A stretch of 64,000 nt of DNA from Rhizobiaceae bacterium (GTDB lineage Bacteria > Pseudomonadota > Alphaproteobacteria > Rhizobiales > Rhizobiaceae): contig JAEPOG010000002.1 in the NCBI GenBank assembly GCA_017643025.1, positions 62,001-126,000 on the forward strand. Reading direction: 5' to 3'. Shown in pieces: positions 38,838-47,348 of the stretch (positions are counted from its first letter, which is position 1; each line of letters starts with the position of its first letter). A program made the translations under genes and the position numbers. The notes beneath the pieces are model-generated. The model had not been told where the DNA came from, searched no databases, and saw nothing but the letters and a program-made list of their open reading frames with translations.

Positions 38838-39779
38838 ATGCCGCTGAAAGTTGCCGTCCAGATGGACCATGTCGCCACCGTCTCGATCGCGGGGGATACG
38901 AGTTTCGCGCTGTCGCTGGAGGCGCAGCGGCGCGGACACAGCCTCTATCACTATACCCCGGACCGCCTGTCGCTGAGCAACGGACATGTGTTCGCGCGCA
39001 TCGAGCCGATGGAAGTCCGCGACGAGAAGGGCAATCATTTCACGCTGGGCGAGGCTGTTCGCACCGACCTGTCCGAGATGGACGTCGTGTTGCTGAGGCA
39101 GGACCCGCCCTTCGACATGAACTACATCACCACGACGCACATTCTCGACCGCATCCACCCCAAGACGCTGGTGGTCAACGACCCGGCCTGGGTGCGCAAC
39201 AGCCCGGAAAAGACCTTCGTCACCGAGTTTCCGGACCTGATGCCGGACACGCTGATCACCCGCGACGCAGCCGAAGTTGCGGCATTCCGCAAGGAGCACG
39301 GCGACATCATCGTGAAGCCGCTCTACGGCAATGGCGGCGCAGGCATCTTCCATCTGCGCGAGGACGACCGGAACCTCGCCTCGCTGCTCGAGATGTTCGC
39401 GCAGATGTTCCGCGAACCGTTCATCGTCCAGCGCTATCTCAAGGATGTGCGCAAGGGCGACAAGCGCATCATTCTGATCGAGGGCGAGCCGGTCGGCGCC
39501 ATCAACCGGGTGCCGGCAGAGCACGATTCCCGCTCCAACATGCATGTCGGCGGGCGCGCTGAACACGCCGAACTCACCGAACGCGAGCGCGAGATCTGCG
39601 CTCGCATCGGCCCGGCGCTCAGGGAGCGCGGCTTCGTACTGGTCGGCATCGACGTGATCGGCGACTATCTGACCGAGATCAACGTGACCTCGCCCACCGG
39701 CGTGCGCGAGGTAAAGCGTTTCGGCGGCGCTGACATCGCATCGCTGTTCTGGGACGCGGTGGAGGCGCTGCGCGGCTAG
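38838..39779 (+). CDS. gshB: Glutathione synthetase
   Basis: 313 residues, ATP-grasp fold. [22 protein letters not shown] is the N-terminus. The ATP-grasp part has [46 protein letters not shown] and [17 protein letters not shown]. It adds Gly to gamma-glutamylcysteine. comM follows, as in many Rhizobiales. Confidence 0.96.
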   Translation: MPLKVAVQMDHVATVSIAGDTSFALSLEAQRRGHSLYHYTPDRLSLSNGHVFARIEPMEVRDEKGNHFTLGEAVRTDLSEMDVVLLRQDPPFDMNYITTTHILDRIHPKTLVVNDPAWVRNSPEKTFVTEFPDLMPDTLITRDAAEVAAFRKEHGDIIVKPLYGNGGAGIFHLREDDRNLASLLEMFAQMFREPFIVQRYLKDVRKGDKRIILIEGEPVGAINRVPAEHDSRSNMHVGGRAEHAELTEREREICARIGPALRERGFVLVGIDVIGDYLTEINVTSPTGVREVKRFGGADIASLFWDAVEALRG

Positions 39780-39854
39780 CCCGGCGCGCTTGCCGGAACA
39801 ACTGTTCCGTCCAATCAACCCGGCGCAACCCAGCCGAGTCTATTGCACCAATTT

Positions 39855-39869
39855 GTTCTTGTATTGTTC
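39855..39869 (+). promoter_or_regulatory. LexA (SOS) box upstream of comM
   Basis: GTTC at 39855-39858, seven bases, then GTTC at 39866-39869. This is exactly the alphaproteobacterial LexA operator GTTC-N7-GTTC. It lies 80 bases before the comM ATG and is followed by the promoter region. SOS induction of comM is the expected consequence. Confidence 0.75.
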
Positions 39870-39948
39870 TCCTCACTGTGCTTCAGTCCAGCGCAGGGGC
39901 TCGTTGACCGGCGGCCGGACTTGGTTCCGGGGTTGGGGCGGAGGGGTC

Positions 39949-40605
39949 ATGGTTTCACACGTTCGCACAGTCGCCTTCCAGGGCATCGAGGCCGTTCCGG
40001 TCGACGTGCAGGTGATGATCGCGCCCGGCAAGATGAACATGCAGATCGTCGGGCTGCCAGACAAGGCGGTGGCCGAGAGCCGCGAGCGCGTACAGGCCGC
40101 ACTGCATGCCTCCGGCCTGTCGATGCCCGCCAAACGCGTGACGGTAAACCTGGCGCCGGCAGACCTGCCCAAGGAGGGAAGCCATTACGACCTGCCGATT
40201 GCACTCGGCCTGATGGCGGCTCTCGGAGCAATCCCGGGCGACAGCCTGTCCGAGTATGTCGTGCTTGGAGAGCTCTCGCTTGACGGTACGATCGCGCCGG
40301 TTGCCGGCGCGCTGCCGGCAGCGATCGGCGCCAATGCCGACGGCAAGGGTCTGATCTGCCCGCATCGGTGCGGGCCGGAAGCGGCATGGGCGGGCGCCGA
40401 CATCGACATCATCGCGCCGCGCAGCCTGATTTCGATCGCCAACCATTTCCGTGGCACACAGGTGCTGTCGCGACCCGAGCCAGCAATCCACGCAGCAGCA
40501 GCGAACCTGCCGGACATGGCCGATATCAGGGGGCAAGAGAGCGCCAAGCGGGCACTCGAGGTAGCCGCTGCCGGCGGCCACAATCTCCTCATGTCAAGTA
40601 CATAA
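39949..40605 (+). pseudogene. comM: comM (yifB) N-terminal part, interrupted by a mobile element
   Basis: The first 213 codons are normal comM: the N-terminal Lon-protease-like domain (VRTVAFQGIEAVPVDVQVMIAPG, then SHYDLPIALGLMAALG) and the start of the AAA+ domain (DIRGQESAKRALEVAAAGGHNLL). After codon 213 the frame enters foreign DNA, reads MSST and stops at 40605. The Walker A motif and the ATPase are missing. The remainder lies at 47330-48223. ComM is a branch-migrating helicase that helps integrate DNA in natural transformation. This truncated product should be inactive as a helicase. Confidence 0.95.
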
Positions 40606-40611
40606 GACCCT
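40571..40611. other. attL of the comM element
   Basis: The host half-site CCGGCGGCC (40571-40579) is separated by eight bases from the central CT (40588-40589). Eleven bases then lead to the element half-site CATAAGACCCT (40601-40611). Confidence 0.8.
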
Positions 40612-40737
40612 TCAACCGCAGTAGCTAGTGAATCGCCGACATGTTCCGTTGTGCCCCCTCGGGGCACGGGGGGATTTGCGCAACGGCCACACCAGCAGAT
40701 GCGACAACGAACGCCGTGAAAAAAAGTCCGCCGCTTC

Positions 40738-42168
40738 TTACTCGCGCATAAGGAATTCAGAGATGACCTTTCCCGCCGCTTCCGCGAGGTCCCTCTCCTG
40801 ACTCTCTGCTTCCGCCTGCTTTGCCGCCGATTTTTCGGCTAGGTCGGCGATCGCTGATTCTTTTTGGTCGTTGAGTCGGGGAATCGCAATGCCAGCCACA
40901 TCGTCTGGGTCGAGGTGGGGGATAGACATTCCATAAGCTTCTCGAAGTACCAAGGGGCGGCCGAGGGTAGGATGAGTGAGCGCGGTGAGCAAATATCCAG
41001 GACGTGCTTTTGTGGGGTCCGGCTCGATCCGTATCAGGTCGTGGGATAGGAAGAACCCTCGATGGTACTCAGACGTCAGCATTGCTGAGCCGTTCAAGCC
41101 GTAGATTTGGCCAGAACACGCCATCACGATCCAGTTCTTTTGCACTAGAAACTCATCGATATCCTTCTTGCCTTCAACCAAGATCGACTTCAGCTGATGG
41201 GGGTTCGTCGTGAAGAGGTCATCTGCGCTCATGTAGGGCATGCCAGCCTCACCGAAGGCGCGCTTGAACCGGCTTTGCCACCACACGCGCTTGACCAAAT
41301 CCCCGAGTCTCTGCTGGCGGGCAAAGGCATTGAGGATAGTCCGGGCCGTAGGGGAATGATATGCTGCCTCCAGACGCCTGCGGCGTGCGGTCAATTCTGT
41401 CGAACTGACGGTGAACCCGATCTGGCTCTTAGGGGGCACTGGGGCACCAAGCGCAGTTTCGTAAGCGGCCTCAGCGTCCTTACGATATCTAGTAGCTTGG
41501 TTCCTACAGTCGATGATCGCATCCATCCACCTCTGAAACTTCGCAGCGATTGCCGGTGATACATTCGGGATTGGCAGCGCATTCAGGTGGGCAGGCTCAA
41601 TATGTCGAATGATACTCGCATACTGCGAGCTACTCATCATTGCTTGCCCCTGCGGTGACCTAAGGAAGCCATAGATCCACCCGGACACTTGGGGGTCCCG
41701 GGCGGTTACACGCATAAAGTGATGTGAGATGATAGCGTTCTCGTGCTGTCGGGTGGCAACGATACTTCGACCAACTGTTGCCGATGCCATGACCAGAATT
41801 GTCCCCTCGGAAACGAACCGCTGGTTGGCTGCATTCGTTTTTCCGAGCGCAAGCCATTTTCTGGGGGAGGGTATCGGCTCGAATACCTGGCTGGTATTCA
41901 AGTAAGGTGTCCCGTTTTCTGGGGACACAAGGACCTGCTTAATTCGCGGCGGTGTGGTCACGATTGCAGCATTTCCGAACCGCTCCCAACCGTGCGGCTT
42001 TGCTTCAAGTGCCCTGCGGATACCGTAGCCGCTCGTTAGGTACGTCTCGCCTTCCATTCGGCGCTGGCCGCGAAACAGAAGTGAGGCCGGTACTGAAGCC
42101 GCGTCAACATCGTGCCAATTCCGCTCCTGCGGGGAAGCGGATTTAACTATATTTGCTGAGATAGCCAT
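40738..42168 (-). CDS. Type I-like restriction-modification specificity subunit (HsdS-like)
   Basis: 476 residues. Two target-recognition-like halves of about 200 residues are joined by a helical spacer (about 205-235: NALPIPNVSPAIAAKFQRWMDAIIDCRNQA), and a second helical spacer closes the protein. Both halves carry the family's IPxxP/LPIP-like end of a TRD (NALPIPNVSP, then AGIAIPRLNDQKE). It should direct the methylase and nuclease to a bipartite sequence. The start overlaps the end of the methylase gene by 22 bases. The target sequence is unknown. Confidence 0.85.
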   Translation of the reverse strand: MAISANIVKSASPQERNWHDVDAASVPASLLFRGQRRMEGETYLTSGYGIRRALEAKPHGWERFGNAAIVTTPPRIKQVLVSPENGTPYLNTSQVFEPIPSPRKWLALGKTNAANQRFVSEGTILVMASATVGRSIVATRQHENAIISHHFMRVTARDPQVSGWIYGFLRSPQGQAMMSSSQYASIIRHIEPAHLNALPIPNVSPAIAAKFQRWMDAIIDCRNQATRYRKDAEAAYETALGAPVPPKSQIGFTVSSTELTARRRRLEAAYHSPTARTILNAFARQQRLGDLVKRVWWQSRFKRAFGEAGMPYMSADDLFTTNPHQLKSILVEGKKDIDEFLVQKNWIVMACSGQIYGLNGSAMLTSEYHRGFFLSHDLIRIEPDPTKARPGYLLTALTHPTLGRPLVLREAYGMSIPHLDPDDVAGIAIPRLNDQKESAIADLAEKSAAKQAEAESQERDLAEAAGKVISEFLMRE

Positions 42169-44123
42169 GAACGGAACGCCGCTGCGATTTGGAAAGTATT
42201 GTCGTCGACTACCTTTCGTTGCGTTCTCTGCAACTTGTACACGAGCGCCCCATCCTCGTACTCCTTCGTCCGCTCCTCTATCTCCTCGACGATTTCATTG
42301 CCTGCACGATCGCGTACGTACGTGACGTTGCCGCGCTTGTCGTGACCGATGTGATCCGCAACCGCCATGAAAACGTTGTAGTCATTGTATCGGCCAGCCG
42401 CCTCTTCGATCGCAATCTCTTCGGCCGACTTCCGCTGAAGTACGAGCAGACTCGTCTGAATTGATACGTGCGGTTGAAAGGTATCGGGGTGCAAATCAAT
42501 GCTGGCCAGGACACGAGTGTTTTGGAGTATCCACTCCCTTACGTACCCTAGGCCGGGCGAGCCCAAGATTCCGTCCGGCAGTACGATCGCGCACCTACCA
42601 GTGCCAGGCTTCAGTAGCTTAACGCAGCGCTCGATGAACAGAATTTCTGGCGGCTGAGCCTTTTGCACCTCGCTGCGCATAGTCCACTCGTCTGACTCTT
42701 CATCATAGTTCCAAGCATGGCCGAGGTCGTACGCCTCCAATACTGCCGGGTCGTCAATCGGGATTTTCGAGCCAAACGGGGGGTTGGTGAACAGGATGTC
42801 AACTTGGCCAAATATGCTGCGGTCTCGTAGCGTTTCATCCCACCTCGCTGGAGATTGAAGGGAGTTAGCCTGATACAATCCCCCTGCACCATCATTATTC
42901 ATCACCATGTTCATCTTAGCGGCCTTGACCAAGTTGGGGTTGAGGTCAACGCCGATGATAAATTTCTGGGCGAAGCTCTGGATGCGCGAGCGTACAGCGT
43001 CTTCTGCGCTAGCGAGATTGGCCCCCCACTTGCTTTCTTCCACTTTCCGAATCTTTTCGATCACGTGGTTCATCGCGGTGATTAGGAACCCGCCCGTACC
43101 ACATGCTGGATCGACAATGAGTTGCTTCTCTCCTGGGTCCAACATGGCTACAGCCATTCGGCACACGTTGCGCGGCGTAAAGAACTCACCACGGTCTCCC
43201 CGAAGGTTGGAGCCCACTATTTCTTCATAGGCCCGCCCCTTCACGTCGATGTCGCTATTAAGGAGCGAGTACATTTGAAGCTGAGTCACGATATATGCGA
43301 GAACAGCCGGATTCAGGTCGATTTCTTCGTTTTCTCTGAAAATAGTATCAAACTGGCTCTTAACATCTGCAAACAGGTCCGCTATTCGCTTTTTAACCTT
43401 CATCTGTCCATTTAGATTGTGCCTCTCTTTTGATGTACAGAAAAAGTTTACCTCATTAGATTGCCGTTCATCATTTATTTTGCAAAAGATTATCTTTAAC
43501 AGTTCCCAGAATGCTTCTGGTTTCTGAAGTCCTTGATTTCCTGCAATATAATTGTGGCATCGCCTGAAAGCAAACAGCAGGGCATCGGATGATGCAGCTT
43601 TCAATTGCTCGAATTTTGGCCGCTCAACCTCGTCCTCACCTCGGCCTTTGCTTGGAATGTCGGGGATTTCGTCGAATGTTACGTGGCCGTCACTTTCAAT
43701 CCGTCGATAGCAAAAGCGTTCAATGCCATTGGTCCACATGCCGTAATGTACGTTGGGACAGGCGGCCATATAGCTCTGGAGCTGCCCCACTCCGTCCGAC
43801 CGATCGTTGGCTCTGACCTTCTGCGACTTACATTCGACGATAATGCGCGCACGGTCCTGCGTGTGGGGATCATCTGAATTGAAGACGACCAGATCGGCTC
43901 TCGGCTTGCGCGAACCTACAGCCAAAATGAATTCGACCGCGATCTCGGCCTTCAGGTATCCGTACTCACGAACCAAGGATTTTGCGATCTCTTGCCGAAC
44001 GTATTCCTCGGGCGTCTCATTGCGCTGCGTGAGGCCATCGATGAAATCTAGTAGCTTCCCCTGCTGGACGATTACTGCGCTTGGCGCAGGTCGCGCTCCT
44101 ACCGTTGCCGAAACCGTATCCAT
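42147..44123 (-). CDS. Nuclease-adenine methyltransferase fusion (RM enzyme)
   Basis: 658 residues. The N-terminal domain (about 20-160) is of the HsdR-N/PD-(D/E)xK type, with R76-A-D77-L and E97-C-K99 as catalytic residues, then GQLQSYMAACPNVHYGMWTNG. An HsdM-type domain follows, with motif I DPACGTGGFL (338-347) and NPPF (447-450) of N6-adenine methylases. There is no helicase motor. A separate S subunit is co-transcribed, so the layout is like BcgI-type Type IIB/IIG enzymes (RM plus S), not classic Type I. ATG 44123 has GGAGG seven bases upstream, ruling out the GTG at 44132. Confidence 0.85.
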   Translation of the reverse strand: MDTVSATVGARPAPSAVIVQQGKLLDFIDGLTQRNETPEEYVRQEIAKSLVREYGYLKAEIAVEFILAVGSRKPRADLVVFNSDDPHTQDRARIIVECKSQKVRANDRSDGVGQLQSYMAACPNVHYGMWTNGIERFCYRRIESDGHVTFDEIPDIPSKGRGEDEVERPKFEQLKAASSDALLFAFRRCHNYIAGNQGLQKPEAFWELLKIIFCKINDERQSNEVNFFCTSKERHNLNGQMKVKKRIADLFADVKSQFDTIFRENEEIDLNPAVLAYIVTQLQMYSLLNSDIDVKGRAYEEIVGSNLRGDRGEFFTPRNVCRMAVAMLDPGEKQLIVDPACGTGGFLITAMNHVIEKIRKVEESKWGANLASAEDAVRSRIQSFAQKFIIGVDLNPNLVKAAKMNMVMNNDGAGGLYQANSLQSPARWDETLRDRSIFGQVDILFTNPPFGSKIPIDDPAVLEAYDLGHAWNYDEESDEWTMRSEVQKAQPPEILFIERCVKLLKPGTGRCAIVLPDGILGSPGLGYVREWILQNTRVLASIDLHPDTFQPHVSIQTSLLVLQRKSAEEIAIEEAAGRYNDYNVFMAVADHIGHDKRGNVTYVRDRAGNEIVEEIEERTKEYEDGALVYKLQRTQRKVVDDNTFQIAAAFRSWLSQQI

Positions 44124-44299
44124 TGGCGGCACCTCCCCTTCCGATAATGACGACTAGCCGATTTGGTAACGCGTCGTCACTCCTCCACCCGCAAGTAACT
44201 GACTGGATGGCTTTCTATCCGACCGTGAAAAATGTGGGTACGGACGAAGGCGAATTTTGACCTTCGCGCCGGTCTCTATGCAATCTGCATATGTAAGCA

Positions 44300-44340
44300 T
44301 GCACACCCCAGCGATCGTTGGATAACCCCCGGGGTGTGCA
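44300..44340. promoter_or_regulatory. 10-bp inverted repeat between the ParB-like and RM genes
   Basis: TGCACACCCC (44300-44309) and GGGGTGTGCA (44331-44340) are perfect inverse copies with a 21-base loop. It lies just beyond the ParB-like stop and upstream of the RM gene, so it may be a terminator stem or a protein-binding site. Part of it, CCCCCGGGGTG (44326-44336), recurs at 45285-45295 upstream of the ParB-like start. Confidence 0.45.
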
Positions 44341-44358
44341 ATGCGCTAGCGGCAACGG

Positions 44359-45231
44359 CTAGTAGTCACCGTTTTCGTCCTCTTCCAAGTCCGCTCGTGC
44401 CTGGAGGAAGTCGGCCACGTCATCGGCCCACTCGTGGCTCTCAAGGAGCCACCTGGGGAGCCGTGCCTCATTGAATTTGAGGGCCGCCGCGAACACGTCG
44501 GGGTCCCGATAGGCGGTCCGCCCCAACGCCCTCGACAAAGCCTTGGCCATCCTCTCAACCTTCCGCTGCCTTGCGGCGTCGAAGTCATGGTTCTCGGGGA
44601 AATCGATGCCCTGCCAGAAACGCCGCGCGTCATCCCATTCCTCTGGGATATTCTCAAGTTTCTCTCCGCGCTCCAGCAGTTCCCGCCGGGCCTTTCGCAT
44701 GTTTGCCACGTTGCGCTCCGAGACGGCGCAAGAGCGAGCTACCTGCCGCTTCGAGCGGCCCTCGAAGAACAGGGTCAGGCGCCACGCCATGTTGTTCTTG
44801 TCCTTCTTGGTCATGGGGAGCTTGTCCTTGGAGTTCGCGGCAGCTGCGGCCTCAACGGCTTCCTCCAGTGAACCCGAGAACACGGCGACCGGCACAGGTT
44901 GGTTCACTCCTGCCTTCCGGTAGGCGAGCAGGCGATGGAAGCCGTCGACGACGTACCAGTGGACTCCGCTCCACCAGACCAGAATCGGATCGAGGAACCG
45001 CGGAGACTTGGCGTTTCCGATGGCATCCACGAGGGTCGCCACATGCTGGTCATCCTCGGCAAGACGGCCCTCCAGTGATCGCGGCTGAAACACGGCGACC
45101 ATCCGCTTGATGTCACCGGGCGCGAGTGCCTCGAGATCGCCGGGGGCGGTTGCGGCCTCCTGAAGAGTTTCTCTGCGGAGGATTTCGAGGCCCTTGGTGA
45201 TGTCAGTCTCGGGGGTGGTGTAGTCAGTCAT
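44359..45231 (-). CDS. ParB-like nuclease-domain protein
   Basis: 290 residues. The ParB/Srx fold region (about 35-125) contains IKRMVAVFQPR and WYVVDGFHRLLAYRKAG (DGFHR at 96-100, the family's GxHR motif). A helix-turn-helix follows at about 158-182 (SKRQVARSCAVSERNVANMRKA). Similar proteins occur on plasmids and integrative elements as stability or regulatory factors. No ParA is present. It sits between the recombinase and the RM genes on the same strand. Confidence 0.75.
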   Translation of the reverse strand: MTDYTTPETDITKGLEILRRETLQEAATAPGDLEALAPGDIKRMVAVFQPRSLEGRLAEDDQHVATLVDAIGNAKSPRFLDPILVWWSGVHWYVVDGFHRLLAYRKAGVNQPVPVAVFSGSLEEAVEAAAAANSKDKLPMTKKDKNNMAWRLTLFFEGRSKRQVARSCAVSERNVANMRKARRELLERGEKLENIPEEWDDARRFWQGIDFPENHDFDAARQRKVERMAKALSRALGRTAYRDPDVFAAALKFNEARLPRWLLESHEWADDVADFLQARADLEEDENGDY

Positions 45232-45731
45232 GTCGTTCGCTTTCTTTTTGCGAATGCAGCAGCCTCCCTCGGCCCCTGGGGTTTCCCCCGGGGTGGGTCG
45301 CGGATGGCTGATGGCAGGTGTTGAGGAACGCAGTCAGCGCGTAATGGGGCTAGGCGGTATAGGAGGGCCGTGGAGGCCTACGTCCAGAAATCCGGTTTGA
45401 CGAGCCGGTCGAACGCACAGGCGAAACGCTGCACAACTTCGCTTGTCTCTGTATGGCAACGAAATCCGACTTCGACGTGTTGTATGGGAAGGAAATTTCA
45501 GCTTCGCTTGTGCTGTATAGAGGAAAATTTGGGGAGTCCTCGACCGGAAAGCGCCGTATGTTCAGGGCTATCGGAAGGATGCTAGCGTGCTTATCGGCTT
45601 TGAAGACTGGGGTGGCGGCTGCCTGGCCGCCGCGCCTGCGGAGGCTGACAGTCCATCACTGGAGACGTTGGGAACCTGCCGATCACATGTAGGGCATTGT
45701 CTCCAACTACTGCAGCCGCCCCTGTCGGGCA
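45232..45731. other. Gap between recombinase and ParB-like genes
   Basis: 500 bases with no convincing gene. Short plus-strand frames (for example 45453-45692) lack a good ribosome site and any recognisable domain. The part near 45285-45295 holds the 11-base sequence CCCCCGGGGTG shared with 44326-44336. It probably carries the promoter of the ParB-like gene, reading leftwards. Confidence 0.5.
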
Positions 45732-47276
45732 CTATGGCGGCGGTAGATCGTAGGGGATGATTGTAGGCGCGGATGTGTGTTTCCAGAAGAACCGGAGGTC
45801 ACCGCTGACATAGTCGACGACGCAATGGGAGAAGGCGTCTCGAAGTGCCGTGTTAATTTCCGTCACTGTCGCCCCATCCTTCCTGAATGTCTTTTCCAGC
45901 GTTGCAACATGCCGGGCAACAGCCCGACCGCTGGAGCGCTTGCTCCGCTCATGAACCTCGTCTAGGCGTTCAACGATAGCAGCCAACTCCGCTTCCTTGG
46001 CCGACAGACGCCGCCGAAGGGCAGGAGACGAATTGCCTTCTTCGATTTCCTCGGCAAGATTGCTAACGGCGGTGCTAACGCCCTCCCACGCGCCCTCCAG
46101 TGCCTCGCGCTCCGCGTCCAATCCCTCATCCCCCGAAGGAACATCAAAGACCAACTGACGCGTTCCCGCGTGCCTGATCACAGCCTCCACAAGCGTCGCT
46201 CGTACTTGGCGATATTGACATCCCGCCCCGGCCTTCGCTGTGGTGCAAACTAGATAGGGCGTTCCGCCCTGCCGCCCCTTGTTAACTCGGGTCATCGTAG
46301 AGCCGCACTGGGGACACTTAGCGAGCCCCGCGAGAACACTCGAAACCTCGCCCGACGCTGCCCTCATACGGGCTGTGTTACCGCCCCTCCTGCGGGCCTG
46401 GACACGGTTGTACTGCGCTGTAGGCACGATGGCAGGATAGTAGTTCGGGATAGGGGTGAGGGCGTCTCTGATCTTCTTTCCGCCAACCTCACGCATCTCA
46501 TGCGGAACCATCGTACCGATAACGGCCGGGTTTCCGATGATCTTAGCGATGTACGAGCGGTGCCAGTACGCCGCTTTGCGTTTCCCATCCCCGAAGGTTT
46601 CGATGCCGTCAGCATTCAGGCGACTAGCAATCGTGTGCTGCCCTGCGCCCCTGTCGGCTTCGCGGAAAATGCGCCGGACAACGGCCGCGCGATCTTCGAT
46701 GACAGCAAATTCCGCGCGATCGCTGCTGAGAGATAGCCATGCGGGGGCACGCCGGGTCATGGGTTTCCCTTCGGATGCGGCGCGTTGTTTCTTCTTTCCC
46801 CACGCTTCGCGCACCCTCTGAGCCTTTGTCTCACTCTCCTCGTTCGCGCGGATGGCCACCATGAATGCCCACATGAAAGCCATCGGATCTGCATCCAGAA
46901 TGTCAGTAGAGTAAACCTTACCGTCGCCGAGAGTGACGAGTGTTATCCCTGCCTCGCAAATGTCCTCCAGTAGTCGAACAGCCTTGCGTGGCTTATCCCG
47001 AGAAATGCGGTCCATGCTTTCGACCAGCAGATATGATCCCTCCTCGACAACACCGTCTCTGACGGCCATCAGGAAGTCAGCCAGCGCACCATCATCCCTG
47101 TTGCGGCCGCGATACGCAGAAACCCCAAGGTCCATATAGCTGTCGTCAACAAGGTCCAGGCCATGCTCCATCGCATACCGCTCGGCCTTTTCCATCTGGC
47201 GGCGCTTGCTGTCACCTCGGGATTGCTCGGGGGTGGAAAAGCGAACGTATGAATACGCTTTGGGGCGGCTGAACAT
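45732..47276 (-). CDS. Large serine recombinase (integrase) of the comM element
   Basis: 514 residues. The resolvase-type catalytic domain (about 5-155) starts AYSYVRFSTPEQS with catalytic Ser14, followed by VESMDRISRDKPRKAVRLL. The recombinase domain follows (about 165-270), then a zinc ribbon opening with CPQCGSTM and further Cys in VCTTAKAGAGC, then a coiled coil (about 385-455). This is the phiC31/TP901-type layout used for attP x attB integration. ATG 47276 has AGGAGA five bases upstream; the longer frame to 47429 reads back into comM and is not used. It sits 53 bases inside the right end. Confidence 0.93.
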   Translation of the reverse strand: MFSRPKAYSYVRFSTPEQSRGDSKRRQMEKAERYAMEHGLDLVDDSYMDLGVSAYRGRNRDDGALADFLMAVRDGVVEEGSYLLVESMDRISRDKPRKAVRLLEDICEAGITLVTLGDGKVYSTDILDADPMAFMWAFMVAIRANEESETKAQRVREAWGKKKQRAASEGKPMTRRAPAWLSLSSDRAEFAVIEDRAAVVRRIFREADRGAGQHTIASRLNADGIETFGDGKRKAAYWHRSYIAKIIGNPAVIGTMVPHEMREVGGKKIRDALTPIPNYYPAIVPTAQYNRVQARRRGGNTARMRAASGEVSSVLAGLAKCPQCGSTMTRVNKGRQGGTPYLVCTTAKAGAGCQYRQVRATLVEAVIRHAGTRQLVFDVPSGDEGLDAEREALEGAWEGVSTAVSNLAEEIEEGNSSPALRRRLSAKEAELAAIVERLDEVHERSKRSSGRAVARHVATLEKTFRKDGATVTEINTALRDAFSHCVVDYVSGDLRFFWKHTSAPTIIPYDLPPP

Positions 47277-47307
47277 GAGTTCTCCTAGGACTGATCGCCA
47301 TATATGT

Positions 47308-47348
47308 AGGGTCTTATGCAAACGCAATGCTGATGGTAGGGCCGCCGG
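47308..47348. other. attR of the comM element
   Basis: The element half-site AGGGTCTTATG (47308-47318) is separated by eleven bases from the central CT (47330-47331). Eight bases then lead to the host half-site GGCCGCCGG (47340-47348). Confidence 0.8.

Larger units (their letters stand above)
40590..47331. mobile_element. 6742-bp serine-recombinase element inserted in comM
   Basis: Bounded by the CT dinucleotide shared by both junctions (40588-40589 and 47330-47331). All four genes read on the minus strand: recombinase next to the right end, then ParB-like, nuclease-methyltransferase and specificity subunit. GC is visibly lower than the host, most so around 43250-43560. Near each end is an 11-bp arm in inverted orientation, CATAAGACCCT at 40601-40611 and AGGGTCTTATG at 47308-47318. 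Joining the host flanks restores comM. No replication or conjugation genes are present, so it is an integrative cassette-like island. Confidence 0.9.

Noticed and set aside
40591..40593. ATG as crossover core of the comM element
   Set aside because: ATG is shared by both junctions but is off-centre. CT is exactly central to the inverted arms in both attP and attB, so CT is the better core.
42147..44123. Plain Type I HsdM as the call for this gene
   Set aside because: An N-terminal PD-(D/E)xK domain precedes the methylase domain and no HsdR exists, so a fusion RM enzyme fits better.
45453..45692. 79-codon plus-strand frame inside the island as a small gene
   Set aside because: No good ribosome site and no recognisable domain; left as part of the intergenic stretch.
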